Source: Enterovibrio coralii
GTDB taxonomy: Bacteria; Pseudomonadota; Gammaproteobacteria; Enterobacterales; Vibrionaceae
Assembly: GCF_001559595.1 (NCBI RefSeq)
Contig: NZ_LNTY01000006.1
Coordinates: forward strand, 124,001-188,000
DNA length: 64,000 nt
Direction of reading: 5' to 3'
Positions 8,820 to 18,345 of this stretch are shown in pieces (the first letter of the stretch is position 1; each line of letters opens with the position of its first letter). A program made the position numbers and the translations under genes. The notes below the pieces were generated by a model. The model searched no databases. It was given only the letters and a program-made list of their open reading frames with translations, and was not told the DNA's origin.

Positions 8820-9589
8820 TATTCTGCTGTCCAACCCCCGTCTACTTTTAGAGAAGTCCCAGTCACCATGGCTGATGCATTGGAGGCTAAATACACAACG
8901 GCACCCATTAAATCTTCAACTTCGCCGACGCGGTCGAGCTTGATGTGTTGCTCGATCCAAGCGCGTTTTTCAGGGTCATTGAAGGTGGCAGCGGTTAGGT
9001 CAGTTTTGATAAAGGTTGGGCATACCGTGTTAACGCGAATATTGGCTTTTCCCCATTCAATCGCCATGGATTTGGTGAAACCTTCAACGGCATGTTTGCT
9101 GGCGCAATATACGGCGCGGTCGACACCACCCACATGTGCCATTTGGCTTGAAATAGCGATCAGGCTGCCGGGTTTACCGGCTTCAAAAAGCTTTTTCGCC
9201 GCGAACTGAAACAGAAAGTAAGCGGCTTTCACGTTGAGGTTGAAAACCGTATCGAAATCGTCAGGTTGTGATTGAAGGGCTGGGGAGTGACGAGCAAGGC
9301 CAGCCGAGTTAACGACAATATCAAACGGCTCTCGCACCGCCATTTCATGCTCAAGTGCAGCGAGGTCGGTGATATCCAAAGGGAGCGACTCAGCGTGAAG
9401 ACCTTCATCGGTCAGTGCTGTTTGCAGTGCGTGAAGCTGTTCAGCGCGTCTAGCTACCAAAGTGACATGCGAACCTGCTCTTGCAAGCGCGGTTGCACAA
9501 GCCAGCCCAATGCCAGACGATGCGCCAGTCACCAGAGCGCGCGAGCCGATTAAATCAAAAGACGGTGTTTTAGGTAGCGCAATTGTCAT
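8819..9589 (-). CDS. Short-chain dehydrogenase/reductase (SDR)
   Basis: A 256-residue classical SDR. It has the nucleotide-binding motif T-G-A-S-S-G-I-G near residue 21, the N-S-A-G motif, the catalytic Ser in A-I-S-S-Q, and Y-C-A-S-K with the Tyr and Lys of the active site. The A-R-R sequence after beta-strand 2 suggests NADP(H) preference. It ends with the usual D-G-G-W-T. It would interconvert a hydroxyl and a keto group of a catabolic intermediate. It is coupled by four bases to the upstream SnoaL gene and by one base to the LacI gene downstream. Confidence 0.92.
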   Translation of the reverse strand: MTIALPKTPSFDLIGSRALVTGASSGIGLACATALARAGSHVTLVARRAEQLHALQTALTDEGLHAESLPLDITDLAALEHEMAVREPFDIVVNSAGLARHSPALQSQPDDFDTVFNLNVKAAYFLFQFAAKKLFEAGKPGSLIAISSQMAHVGGVDRAVYCASKHAVEGFTKSMAIEWGKANIRVNTVCPTFIKTDLTAATFNDPEKRAWIEQHIKLDRVGEVEDLMGAVVYLASNASAMVTGTSLKVDGGWTAE

Positions 9590-10659
9590 AGTTGTTCCCT
9601 TGGTAATTCAATCGTTCCAAGATTTCTTGCTTTGTTGAACTCTCTGAGGCGAGCAAACACATCTACGCCGACTTGTGCGTAGAGGTCGAGTAAATCAACC
9701 AACACCCAATTCTCAGCAATTTTTCCATTTTCAATGCGCCAAAAGTCGAGACTTCGCAGTGTCACTTGCTGTCCTGAAGGCGCAATACCCAGCCAGCCAT
9801 CAGCACTCAAGGTTTGGCGCATGTTTGGCCATCCTGTCACTGCCACGTAGTTGTCTTGGCCGAATAAGTGCCCATCGTTTTCATTGTGTTGCTTTCCACG
9901 GTCCGGCATGGCGTTCAGAAAGGGTATTTGGTGCCAGTGACGAAACCCTGTCAGCCCGCGGCAGGTCCCAATACCTGCTGGGCCATACCAGGTCGTGTTC
10001 TTGTGCCAATAGTCAGGCAAGTTCATCACCTCTGGGCCGCCTTGCGCAGGGTGTTGCATCAGCGCGTTGAGCATCTTGGTCACCAGACCAACGTGCTCTG
10101 AAGTTGTGCGAGCGGAAGCGTTGATCGCCTCTTCAGATAGCGTTTTGAGACCATCACTGGTGGCAGGGCTTGGAACAAGGCCCTCTCGCCCCAAGGACGG
10201 AGATATTGGCCATGCATCAGCCTGCATCATGACTTCCACCAAATCCCAGATAGCTTGAACTTGATCGATGCCTGTCTCTGTAACGCGGTAGAATTCATGA
10301 AACCGCATGTGTGTGAACTGCCCGGTCGGCGGTATATCGAGCAAAGGGGAGACAAATGTCCCGCAGTAATAACCGCAGCACCCAATCCAGTGCTCACCAT
10401 TCTGATCGAGACCGTGAATGACAATGGTGTCGCGTCGTTCAAGGTCCGGTAGCGCGCGCATTAGTGGTTCGAAACAGCTATCGACCCAGTCACTGACGCC
10501 GTTTTGGTCACCAAAAGGGTGGCACATATGCACCGTGGCCTGTTGGTCAAACAAAGAGCTTCCTTTGGCGCGCAATTGGCTCAAGTCAGGGTCGCGAAGC
10601 GTTTCTCTCCACGCTGTGAAAGCTTTAAGAATCTTTGCTTGGTTTGCGCCACTCAACAC
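9586..10659 (-). CDS. Tandem SnoaL/NTF2-like protein
   Basis: A 357-residue protein with two SnoaL-like halves. The second half contains W-Y-G-P-A-G-I-G, G-W-P-N-M, and the ending E-N-W-V-L-V-D-L-L-D-L-Y-A-Q-V-G-V-D-V-F. These segments recur almost unchanged in the plus-strand protein at 17242 and in the single-domain protein at 12020, so the three are paralogues. By fold it could be an isomerase, cyclase or hydrolase; the His/Trp/Asp-rich pocket residues are conserved among the paralogues. The start is a GTG at 10659, preceded by GGGAGAG. It lies 12 bp after the HpsN-like gene. Confidence 0.8.
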   Translation of the reverse strand: MLSGANQAKILKAFTAWRETLRDPDLSQLRAKGSSLFDQQATVHMCHPFGDQNGVSDWVDSCFEPLMRALPDLERRDTIVIHGLDQNGEHWIGCCGYYCGTFVSPLLDIPPTGQFTHMRFHEFYRVTETGIDQVQAIWDLVEVMMQADAWPISPSLGREGLVPSPATSDGLKTLSEEAINASARTTSEHVGLVTKMLNALMQHPAQGGPEVMNLPDYWHKNTTWYGPAGIGTCRGLTGFRHWHQIPFLNAMPDRGKQHNENDGHLFGQDNYVAVTGWPNMRQTLSADGWLGIAPSGQQVTLRSLDFWRIENGKIAENWVLVDLLDLYAQVGVDVFARLREFNKARNLGTIELPREQL

Positions 10660-10671
10660 ACGGTCTCTCCC

Positions 10672-11985
10672 TTACTGCCTTGGCGCAGCTGTGCCATATG
10701 GCACGTCTTTGTTGCCGTAACGTCTGACACGAACGTTGCATTGTTCAGCGTGACCCACAAAGCCTTCTAACATGCATAGTCTAGAGCCGTATTCGCCGAC
10801 CAGCGTTGCTGCCTCGTCAGTGAGGATTTTTTGGTAGCTGTGCGTTTTTAGATATTTCCCTACCCAAAGTCCGCCTGTGTATCGGCCTGCTTTTTGGGTG
10901 GGAAGGGTATGGTTTGTTCCAATGACCTTGTCGCCATTGGAAACGTTCGTGCGAGGGCCGAGGAACAACGCCGTAGCAGGTCATGTTGTCGAGGAACCAA
11001 TCATCTCGGTCGGTCATGACTTGGACGTGTTCGTACGCTTTCTCTTCAGACACAGCTAGCATCTCTTCGTAGGTATCACAGAGGATGATTTCGCCGTAAT
11101 CGCGCCAACTGGCACTGGCCGTATCTGCTGTTGGCAGGATTTGCAGTAAGCGGTCAACCTCAGCCAATGTTTCTGTCGCTAACTTTTCACTGTTGGTCAC
11201 CAGTGCTGCCGGTGAGTTATAGCCATGCTCTGCTTGCCCTAGCAAATCTGTGGCGCACATTTCGGCATCAACGGTGTCGTCTGCAATCACCATGGTCTCT
11301 GTCGGGCCAGCAAACAAGTCGATGCCCACGCGGCCAAAGAGTTGGCGTTTTGCTTCTGCAACAAAAGCATTTCCGGGACCCACAAGCAGATGAACCGGTG
11401 CGATGGTTTCGGTGCCCAGTGCCATTGCGCCAACGGCTTGAATGCCGCCCAAAACATAGATTTCATCAGCACCGCCCAAATGCATCGCAGCAACAACCGC
11501 GGGGTTGGGCTCGCCATTAAACGGTGGGGTGCAGGCAATCACACGCGGTACACCTGCACTTTGGCGGTAGCGACAGACATATGGGCGGACGCCACCATCG
11601 GGAATTTTCCTCCAGGGACATAACAGCCGACACTCTGTACGGGAATGTTTTTGTGACCAAGAATGACGCCAGGTAAGGTTTGGACTTCCACGTCTGTCAT
11701 GGAAGCCAATTGGACCTTGGCGAAGTTGGTGACCTGCGCGTTGGCGAAACGGATATCCTCCATGTCTTCAGGCGAGACTTTCGCGATCAGCGCGTCTATG
11801 TCGTCTTGAGACAGTCGGAATGATTCGGGTGCGTAATTATCGAATTTAATGGCAAGCTCACGAACGGCGGTGTCGCCTTCGTTTTCAATCTTTTTCAGTG
11901 TGTCAGAGACGATTTGGACGACTTTCTCGTTGTCGCTCTCTTTATCGGATTCAGACTTCCCTGTTTTTAAATATCTGATGGACAT
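10672..11985 (-). CDS. HisD-family dehydrogenase, HpsN-like, two frame breaks
   Basis: Three frames join into about 438 residues if one base is restored near 11556-11559 and two bases (GC) near 10969-10972. The joined protein has the histidinol dehydrogenase landmarks L-G-Q-A-E-H-G (zinc ligands Gln and His), G-T-N-H-T-L-P-T (catalytic His) and a C-terminal E-G-F-V-G-H. The stretch [12 protein letters not shown] replaces the segment that carries the zinc-binding Asp in true HisD. From memory, this is typical of sulfopropanediol 3-dehydrogenase (HpsN)-like members. No other his genes are nearby, so a role in catabolism, oxidising a primary alcohol to a carboxylate with NAD+, is more likely than histidine synthesis. 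The start at 11985 follows AGAGGTAAG. Confidence 0.8.
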
Positions 11986-12019
11986 AATTCTTACCTCTAA
12001 AGGCGGTAACACGTGAAAA

Positions 12020-12550
12020 TTAGGATGCAGGTGAAGGCGGTGTTTTTTCATCTCGGTCAAAGGCCTCCCAGCCTTCACCGTTGAAAACGTCTGTGCCTAG
12101 CTGAGCGAGAACATAGGGAAAATCGACCATGACCCAGTTGTCGACGATTTTTCCGTTTTGCACTTTCCAAAAGTCCATGTAACGGATTTCGACTTCTTTG
12201 CCCGTTGGCTCAATGCCCATGAAGGTGCCCGTGTGTTTTGCGGTTTGATGACCAAAGGCTGCTGCCCATTCCCCCATATAAAGGCGCGCTTCATCGACAC
12301 ACACTTTGTCTGAGAAGGCGGCTTGAAACGGTTTTTGCCAGTTTCGCTGAAAGGCTTCTAATCCGTTTTTGGTGCCGCAACCTTGGTTGCCAAACCATCG
12401 AAAGCCCTCAGAAAAGAATTCGCCAATATCTGAGATACGATGATCATTGAGGCCATCTACCATAGATTCGATAACACGACGGGTCTCATCTGTTTTCGAA
12501 AGATCGGTGTCTTTGCTGAGCATGGCTTGCTCGGGTCTTGAACCTCTCAT
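12020..12550 (-). CDS. SnoaL/NTF2-like protein, single domain
   Basis: A 176-residue single NTF2-fold protein, related to the second halves of the proteins at 9586 and 17242: it shares W-F-G-N-Q-G-C-G, M-D-F-W-K-V-Q-N-G-K-I and N-W-V-M-V-D-F-P. The G-K-I-x-x-N-W segment is a common SnoaL signature. The start codon follows the ABC ATPase stop directly (TAG ATG). Function is probably as a small isomerase or hydrolase, or as a non-enzymatic partner. No substrate can be assigned. Confidence 0.8.
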   Translation of the reverse strand: MRGSRPEQAMLSKDTDLSKTDETRRVIESMVDGLNDHRISDIGEFFSEGFRWFGNQGCGTKNGLEAFQRNWQKPFQAAFSDKVCVDEARLYMGEWAAAFGHQTAKHTGTFMGIEPTGKEVEIRYMDFWKVQNGKIVDNWVMVDFPYVLAQLGTDVFNGEGWEAFDRDEKTPPSPAS

Positions 12551-13623
12551 CTAAGCTGTCTCCGAGCGTGAAATACGTTCACCCGTTGTCGAGTCGAAAA
12601 GATGACAAATACTGGCGGGAATAGCCGCAGAAAAGGGGTGCCCGATATCGGTCGAGTACTCTTTGTCCGCTTTGACTGCGACCAACTCCTCGCCGACTTT
12701 CACTGTGATCATGGTTGCTTCACCCAAGAGTTCGATGGAGAACACCTTGGCATTAATGCCAATTGCTTTCTCCTCAGTGGTGGACACAACCGCATCTTCT
12801 GCTCTGAAACCCAAAGTGATGTCGCCGGAAAGAGAGGCGTCCAACCCAGATATCTCAACGTTTTCCGCGGTGAACACACCATTTTGAATTTGGCCTTTCA
12901 TCAGGTTCATTGCTGGCGAACCGATAAAGCTGGCGACGAACGTGTTCGCGGGGAAGTTATAGATTTCGGTTGGCGTTCCGACCTGCTGGACGTTGCCAGC
13001 ACTCATTACCACCACGCGATCAGCCAAGGTCATGGCTTCAATCTGATCGTGCGTGACATAAATGGTGGTGATTTGCAGTTCGTGAGACAGGTTCTTTATC
13101 TGTGCTCGGGTAGAAACACGCAATTTAGCGTCCAAGTTTGATAGGGGCTCATCCATCAAAAACACATTCGGCTCGCGAACGATGGCGCGCGCCAAAGCAA
13201 CACGTTGGCGTTGACCACCTGAAAGATCAGCAGGGCGACGGTGGAGGAAATTAGTGAGCTCTACCATTTCGGCCGCGCGCATGACTTTTTCGTCGTGCGT
13301 AGCAGGGTCGATATTGCGCACTTTGAGGGGAAAGCGAATGTTCTCGTACACACTCATGTTGGGGTAGAGCGCGTAGCTTTGAAAAACCATGGCGACGTCT
13401 CGGTCTTTTGGCTCAAGGTCATTCACGACTTTCCCGTCGATAAGGATCTCGCCGCTTGTGGCTTCTTCCAGCCCTGCAATCATACGCATGGTGGTTGTTT
13501 TTCCGCACCCTGAAGGTCCTAGCAAGACTAAAAACTCCTTGTCGGGAATGGTCAGATCAAAATCCTTAACGCCGATAAAATCGCCCCAGCGTTTATCGAT
13601 ATGGCGCAACTGCACTTCAGCAT
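12551..13623 (-). CDS. ABC transporter ATPase, UgpC/MalK type
   Basis: A sugar-type ABC importer ATPase of about 357 residues. It shows Walker A G-P-S-G-C-G-K-T-T, the Q-loop F-Q-S-Y-A-L-Y-P, signature L-S-G-G-Q-R-Q-R, Walker B V-F-L-M-D-E-P, the H-loop T-H-D-Q, and a C-terminal TOBE/OB regulatory domain from about residue 240. The open frame alone would start at a GTG at 13615. The better start is the ATG at 13623, which has GGAG upstream and gives M-A-E-V-Q-L-R if one C is restored at 13621; without it the first codons are out of frame. It should energise the permeases encoded divergently at 15.3-17.2 kb. Confidence 0.9.
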
Positions 13624-14028
13624 GATTGCTCTCCGCATTGAAATGAACCTAGTGGGTACGTATTCAAAATAGACAGGTAATTAGTGTTTTTAGAATAGTA
13701 AATATGATGATATTTGAGTGTTGTCACAATAATGATTCCGAGTGGTACTAATTCTTATTAATAAGAATATTAATTAAATCATTAATTTATAAATCACTGA
13801 TAAACAAGGCGTTGATGCTGTTTTTTATTAAATTCATGTGCTTGTGCATTATTTTTGCCGTCTTATCTTTCGGCGTAATTTATAGCGTTTATGGGTTGCC
13901 AAAATAAGCGATAAGGACAAACCTTGTTTTTGCATACGTATTTATTTTTCGACATGGCACAGCGTTGATTTAGAGGATGAATACGGATGGTGGGCGACAA
14001 TTGCATACCGAAGAAGTAGGAGAGCAAC
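13624..14028. promoter_or_regulatory. Divergent promoter region of the catabolic island
   Basis: A 405-bp AT-rich gap between the minus-strand operon and the plus-strand ABC operon; it holds no convincing gene. It must contain both promoters. Besides the palindrome at 13751-13768 it has two sites sharing TACGTATT: GGGTACGTATTC (13654-13665), 30 bp from the ATPase start, and GCATACGTATTT (13932-13943), about 90 bp from the binding-protein start. CG-centred near-palindromes of this type are common LacI-family operators, so they are candidates for the island's own LacI regulator. This is inference from position and symmetry. Confidence 0.5.
13751..13768. repeat. Perfect 18-bp palindrome in the divergent promoter
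   Basis: ATTCTTATTAATAAGAAT is its own reverse complement. It lies near the middle of the gap between the two divergent operons, in AT-rich sequence where short palindromes are less surprising than elsewhere. It could be an operator for a dimeric regulator or simply part of a curved promoter. Confidence 0.5.
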
Positions 14029-15266
14029 ATGAATCGCAGCATCAAAGGGATTGTTTTGGCGAGCTTTCTCGCGACAACTGGTCAAGCGACCGCGAGTGAA
14101 GGATGTGGTAACGCCGAAGGCACGGTTGCCATTCTATCTAACGACTTCCCAGCACTTCATGCCGTCGCCGAGATGGCGGAAACATGTGTGACAGACACGC
14201 TAAAAGTGACGAAGAACCAAACCAAGGATCACCGAGATCTCCAAAGTGCGGCACTTAAAGCCAACCCTGCTAAATATTCAACGGCGGTGGTATCGACAAG
14301 CTCAATTGTTCCTCTCCTCAATGACGGCTTGATCCAGCCGCTGGATGAGCTCGTTAAAAAGTATGGCCAAAGTCTTCAGCAATCTCAGCTGATCAAAATT
14401 GATGGCAAGGTGATGGCAGTGGCATTTATGGCCAACTCTCAGCATCTCTTCTACCGCAAAGACATTCTTGAAAAAGCAGGCATCGAACCTCCAAAAACCT
14501 TCGAAGAGCTTATCGCCGCGGGTAAGAAAATTCAGGACATGGGGATCATGAAATACCCGATTGCTTTGAATACGAAGTCAGGCTGGAACCTTGGTGAAGA
14601 GTTCATCAATATCTTCAGCGCGACCGGAGAAGGCTTCTTCAAACCGGGTAGTGCGATTCCAAACCTCGACAATGCAAATGGCGTGAAAGCACTGAACACA
14701 TTGAAAGCCCTTGCCGAGCTCTCTAATCCAGACTTTTTGACCTTCGACTCCAACAGCACCCAAGCCCTTTGGGAAGACGGCAAAGTGGCTCTGGCATTGA
14801 TGTGGGGCTCACGAGCGACCGCGATTTTGGATGACGAAGGTGCAAGCCCTGAGGTTGTCGCGAACACCGTACTGACAAATACCCCGGCGTTTTCTGACGG
14901 TGGTACACCAGGAGCAACGTTGTGGTGGGATGGCTGGACCATTGCCAGCAACCTGTCACCACAGGATGCGGAAGCCACCTTTAAGGTCATGACGCATGCA
15001 ATTTCATCCGAGATGATGCAGGCAAACAGTGAAAAGGCCGTTTGGCTTATCGAAGGCTATCAGCCAGATGCTTCAGCAATGGGCGTCATTGCAACGGTGC
15101 AACAACAAGCTAACCCTTACCCCATGCTCCTTATATGGGACTGCTTCATACCGCCTTGGGCGCAGAGTTGCCTGACTTCTTGTTGGGTAACGAGTCGGCT
15201 GAACAGGCATTGAAAGACGTTGAAGCGGCATACATGACATCTGCTCGCGAGCAAGGTTTCCTCTGA
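14029..15266 (+). CDS. ABC transporter substrate-binding protein (family 1), one frame break
   Basis: An extracellular solute-binding protein of about 412 residues for a carbohydrate-type ABC importer. It begins with a signal peptide (MNRSIKGIVLASFLATTGQATAS). Family-1 features include the F-Y-R-K-D-I-L-E-K-A-G segment, P-P-K-T-F-E-E-L, and W-E-D-G-K-V-A-L-A-L-M-W-G. The first frame ends at 15213 with a scrambled tail; adding one C at 15129-15130 joins it to a frame that continues L-G-A-E-L-P-D-F-L-L-G and ends naturally at 15266. The start has AGGAG upstream. It is the first gene of the plus-strand operon and is followed by a hairpin. Confidence 0.88.
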
Positions 15267-15273
15267 ACTCCCA

Positions 15274-15293
15274 GCCCCGAAAGGATTCGGGGC
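15274..15293 (+). promoter_or_regulatory. Hairpin after the binding-protein gene
   Basis: GCCCCGAA (15274-15281) and TTCGGGGC (15286-15293) form a perfect 8-bp stem with a 4-base loop, 7 nt after the binding-protein stop and 22 nt before the permease start. There is no T run, so partial attenuation or 3'-end protection of the binding-protein message is more likely than full termination, as known for the malE-malF gap. Confidence 0.6.
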
Positions 15294-15315
15294 GTAACGC
15301 AAATAGGTGGACTTC

Positions 15316-16346
15316 ATGCCACATCGCACATTCTTAAAATTTATGTGGCCATCGTTATTGGTCATGTTTTTGCTCATCGCCTTACCCATTGTTTCGGTGT
15401 TCGTCCAGTCTTTGTATGTCGAGCATGAGCAGATTGTTCTCGAAACAGAAAACTGCGGCCCATTTGGGTGTAAAACGACCGTGGCGGTCGACAGGGAAGC
15501 GACAGACAAACTGCGCGAAGAGGAGCCTTTGGGTCGCTTCAATGGTATGGATACCTATACCAATCGTAGTCACTTAGCGTTTCAAGAGTTGGGTGAAGCG
15601 TGGGCGGATTCAGATTCATTTGGCGATTTCATCAACAAAATGATGAACCTACCGTTTTACAAAGCACTGGTCTTCACGCTGGCGTACACCTTTATTGTTA
15701 CACCGCTGGTTATCGTACTTGGGTTGTTGTCGCCTTGTGTGTCAATGCATTGCCTAAGCTAGTGAAAGGCCCAACCATCTTCCTTTCATTGTTGCCGATG
15801 ATTGTCACGCCGCTGATCGGTTCGTTAATCCTGTTTTGGATGATTGATGCCGATGGCGTTATCGGGGCAACGCTGCAAATCTGGCTCAATGACGACACGC
15901 TTTCCCTAAAAGCCTCGCCGACACTGACATGGATAACCCTCTTCATCTACGGCATTTGGTCGTCAGTGCCTTTCTCCTTCATTGTTTTTTATGCCGGATT
16001 GCAAACGGTCCCAACAGACACATTGGAAGCTTCAATGATTGACGGCGCATCTCGCTGGGAAACGATCCGATATGTGGTGATCCCTCATATGGCACCGCTC
16101 GTCACCTTCGTTGCTTTGATGCAATTGATGGATAACTTCCGCGTGTTCGAACCCATTGTGGGGTTTGCCGCCGAGGCGCATGCGACTTCGCTAAGTTGGC
16201 TGATTTACAACGACTTGCGAGGGACGGACTCACAGCTGTTTGGTTCAGCCGCCTCGACGTCCATGCTCACCATTTTGGGGGTGGCGATTCTCTTGATGCC
16301 TGTGTTCATTCGAACGTGGCGTGATTTCAACCGTAAAGCCGCTTAA
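15316..16346 (+). CDS. ABC transporter permease (MalF type), one frame break
   Basis: Two frames join into about 343 residues when one G is restored at 15721-15723. The joined sequence reads V-I-V-L-G-V-V-V-A-L-C-V-N across the break. It has a long periplasmic insert after the first helix, with a Cys pair (C-G-P-F-G-C), typical of MalF-like subunits. The cytoplasmic EAA loop E-A-S-M-I-D-G-A-S-R-W-E-T-I-R is where the ATPase docks. The ATG at 15316 is preferred over the GTG at 15307 because AGGTGG lies six bases upstream of it. It overlaps no neighbour; the second permease starts 13 bp later. Confidence 0.88.
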
Positions 16347-16359
16347 GAGGAAACTAGCC

Positions 16360-17238
16360 ATGGAAGAAGTACGCAAAAAGCCTGTGTGGCTAAGAACGGT
16401 TTCAATCGGATTTGTAGTGGTTTGGCTTTTGATTGCTGCTAGTCCGTTTCTTTGGACGGCGTGGGGGTCATTTAAAGTTCAGGCTGACTTCTTTTCGAAG
16501 TCTGATTGGATGAACGCGATATATGGTGTGAAGACACTGCTCGAAACAGGCAGTGAGTTTACTGGGCAAGGTTACTATGGCGCGTGGGTAGAGCAAGATT
16601 TCTGGCTAGCCGCTATCAATACCTTTGTGGTGGTATTTTCTGTCGTCATTATTTCGCTCACCATCGGCACCTTGGGAGGCTATGCGTTAGCGCGCTCAGG
16701 GTTTCGTTACTCACTGTGGATTTTGATGATCGCGTTGGTGCTGCGCGCAATGCCGCACATCACGCTGGTGTCGGGCTACATGTTGCCTTTCTTTGAATGG
16801 AACCTTTGGGGACATTTGGGCACAACCATCATTGTGCTGGTGGCCATTAACCAGCCTTTCACCTTGTGGATGCTGCACTCGTTCTTCCTCAACATACCCA
16901 AAGACATGGATGAAAGTGCCATGGTTGATGGCTGCACCCGATTTCAGGCGTTTCGCCATGTGATCATACCCGTTATGTGGCCAGGTGTGATTACCACAGG
17001 GCTGTTCAGCTTCTTGTTGGCTTACAACGATTTCGCGGTAACTGGGATGCTGCTTAGCCAAGAGAATCAAACCATGGTGCCGAAAATCGCGAGCTTCCTC
17101 GGTACGACGCAGGTTGAAGGTAATGTCATGTTTGCAGTTGCCGCGGTGGTCTCTGCCATGATCCCACTTTTCTTCCTTGTTCTGTTCTTCCAAAAACAAA
17201 TCGTATCTGGCTTAACTGCCGGTGCAGTGAAAGGGTAA
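16360..17238 (+). CDS. ABC transporter permease (MalG type)
   Basis: A 292-residue permease with about six membrane helices. The EAA loop is D-E-S-A-M-V-D-G-C-T-R-F-Q-A-F-R-H-V, and the helix before it reads P-F-T-L-W-M-L-H-S-F-F, both typical of MalG/LacG subunits. The start at 16360 has GAGGA upstream and is preferred over an in-frame upstream codon inside the preceding gene. With the MalF-type partner, the binding protein and the ATPase at 12551 it completes one sugar-type importer. No frame problems. Confidence 0.92.
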   Translation: MEEVRKKPVWLRTVSIGFVVVWLLIAASPFLWTAWGSFKVQADFFSKSDWMNAIYGVKTLLETGSEFTGQGYYGAWVEQDFWLAAINTFVVVFSVVIISLTIGTLGGYALARSGFRYSLWILMIALVLRAMPHITLVSGYMLPFFEWNLWGHLGTTIIVLVAINQPFTLWMLHSFFLNIPKDMDESAMVDGCTRFQAFRHVIIPVMWPGVITTGLFSFLLAYNDFAVTGMLLSQENQTMVPKIASFLGTTQVEGNVMFAVAAVVSAMIPLFFLVLFFQKQIVSGLTAGAVKG

Positions 17239-17241
17239 CGC

Positions 17242-18267
17242 ATGTCGTCAACAATCCAGCAAGCAAAGGAGCGTGTTTGGTCTTTTTATCAGGCGTTGGA
17301 TGCTGCACAAGGCAATGATGTCGAGTCAGTTTTCGAGACGCATTGCGCTGAGCGTTATTTTTTCCGCGGTTGTCATCCGTTTAATGAACAGGGGGCGGCC
17401 AAAGGGGTAATTGATTCTCTTTGGCTGCCTTTGAAACAGGCGTTTCGTCGTCTGCAACGGCGACAAGATGTGTTCATTGCAGGCACGAACAGTCTCGAAC
17501 AGGATGACAGTGTATGGGTGATCTCCATGGGTCACCTTATGGGGTTGTTCGATGAAGACTGGTTGGGGATTCAAAAGACAGGAAGAATGGCATTCCTGCG
17601 CTATTGCGAATTTACCCAAGTGGTGGATGGCAAGATAGCGCAGTCTGCTTTCTTTGCTGATATTCCTGGCGTAATGGTGCAAGCAGGGCAAAACCCTTTT
17701 CCGCCGCAAAGTGGTGCACAGCTCATCCAACCTGGCCCCATCACGCATGATGGCATTGCACGTGATACGCAGTCCATTGAGGAAGGTGAGAAAACGCTGG
17801 CGGCAATTAATAAGATGATTTCGGATCTTGGCAACTGGGACAACGCGCTAAGCCTTGAAGATGAACTTGCGCTCAGTTGGCATGACGACATGATTTGGTG
17901 GGGGCCGACGGGTATTGGTGCCAGCTACACCATTGAAAGATACGCTAAACAGCATTCAGGCATTTTCCGAAATAGCTTTTCAGAGCGCATCTTCAATGGA
18001 CATGTTTGCAAGTTTGCCGAAGGACATTTCGGTGGATTTTTTGGTTGGCCTAACCTCACTTTGAAACCTTCCGGCGGTTTTATGGGCATGCCTGCCAACG
18101 ATAAACATTTTGATATGCGGGTTATTGATATATATCGCCGAGATGGCGACAAACTCGCAGAGAACTGGGTGTTTATTGACTTGCTTCATTACTTCTATCA
18201 ACAAGGCGTTGATGTGTTGGTGCGAAATGCGCAACTGGGCGCGGCGAACCAATCCAATATTAAGTGA
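17242..18267 (+). CDS. Tandem SnoaL/NTF2-like protein
   Basis: A 341-residue protein, close in architecture to the minus-strand gene at 9586: the second half again has W-W-G-P-T-G-I-G, F-F-G-W-P-N-L and E-N-W-V-F-I-D-L-L-H. It begins 3 bp after the MalG-type permease, so it belongs to the transporter operon. That one paralogue sits in each of the two divergent operons argues that the SnoaL-like proteins act on the imported compound or its first products. Reaction unknown. Confidence 0.8.
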   Translation: MSSTIQQAKERVWSFYQALDAAQGNDVESVFETHCAERYFFRGCHPFNEQGAAKGVIDSLWLPLKQAFRRLQRRQDVFIAGTNSLEQDDSVWVISMGHLMGLFDEDWLGIQKTGRMAFLRYCEFTQVVDGKIAQSAFFADIPGVMVQAGQNPFPPQSGAQLIQPGPITHDGIARDTQSIEEGEKTLAAINKMISDLGNWDNALSLEDELALSWHDDMIWWGPTGIGASYTIERYAKQHSGIFRNSFSERIFNGHVCKFAEGHFGGFFGWPNLTLKPSGGFMGMPANDKHFDMRVIDIYRRDGDKLAENWVFIDLLHYFYQQGVDVLVRNAQLGAANQSNIK

Positions 18268-18345
18268 TGGTACTTTTACAACAGCAATGACCAAGTATTG
18301 TCAGCCTCAATGCTGTTGGGAGCGTTGCTGATCTTGATTTCGAAC

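Noticed and set aside
11539..11985. Histidine biosynthesis operon
   Set aside because: The HisD-like protein has no his neighbours and carries the catabolic-subfamily signature.
10672..12078. Reading the HisD-family gene as a decayed pseudogene
   Set aside because: All active-site segments are intact on both sides of the breaks and the same kind of break occurs in many other genes here, so an error in the sequence is more likely.
14532..14990. 152-codon minus-strand open frame
   Set aside because: It lies antisense to the ABC binding-protein gene, which is clearly coding.
16711..17199. 162-codon minus-strand open frame
   Set aside because: It lies antisense to the MalG-type permease; rich in His/Gln/Glu as typical of a reversed membrane protein.
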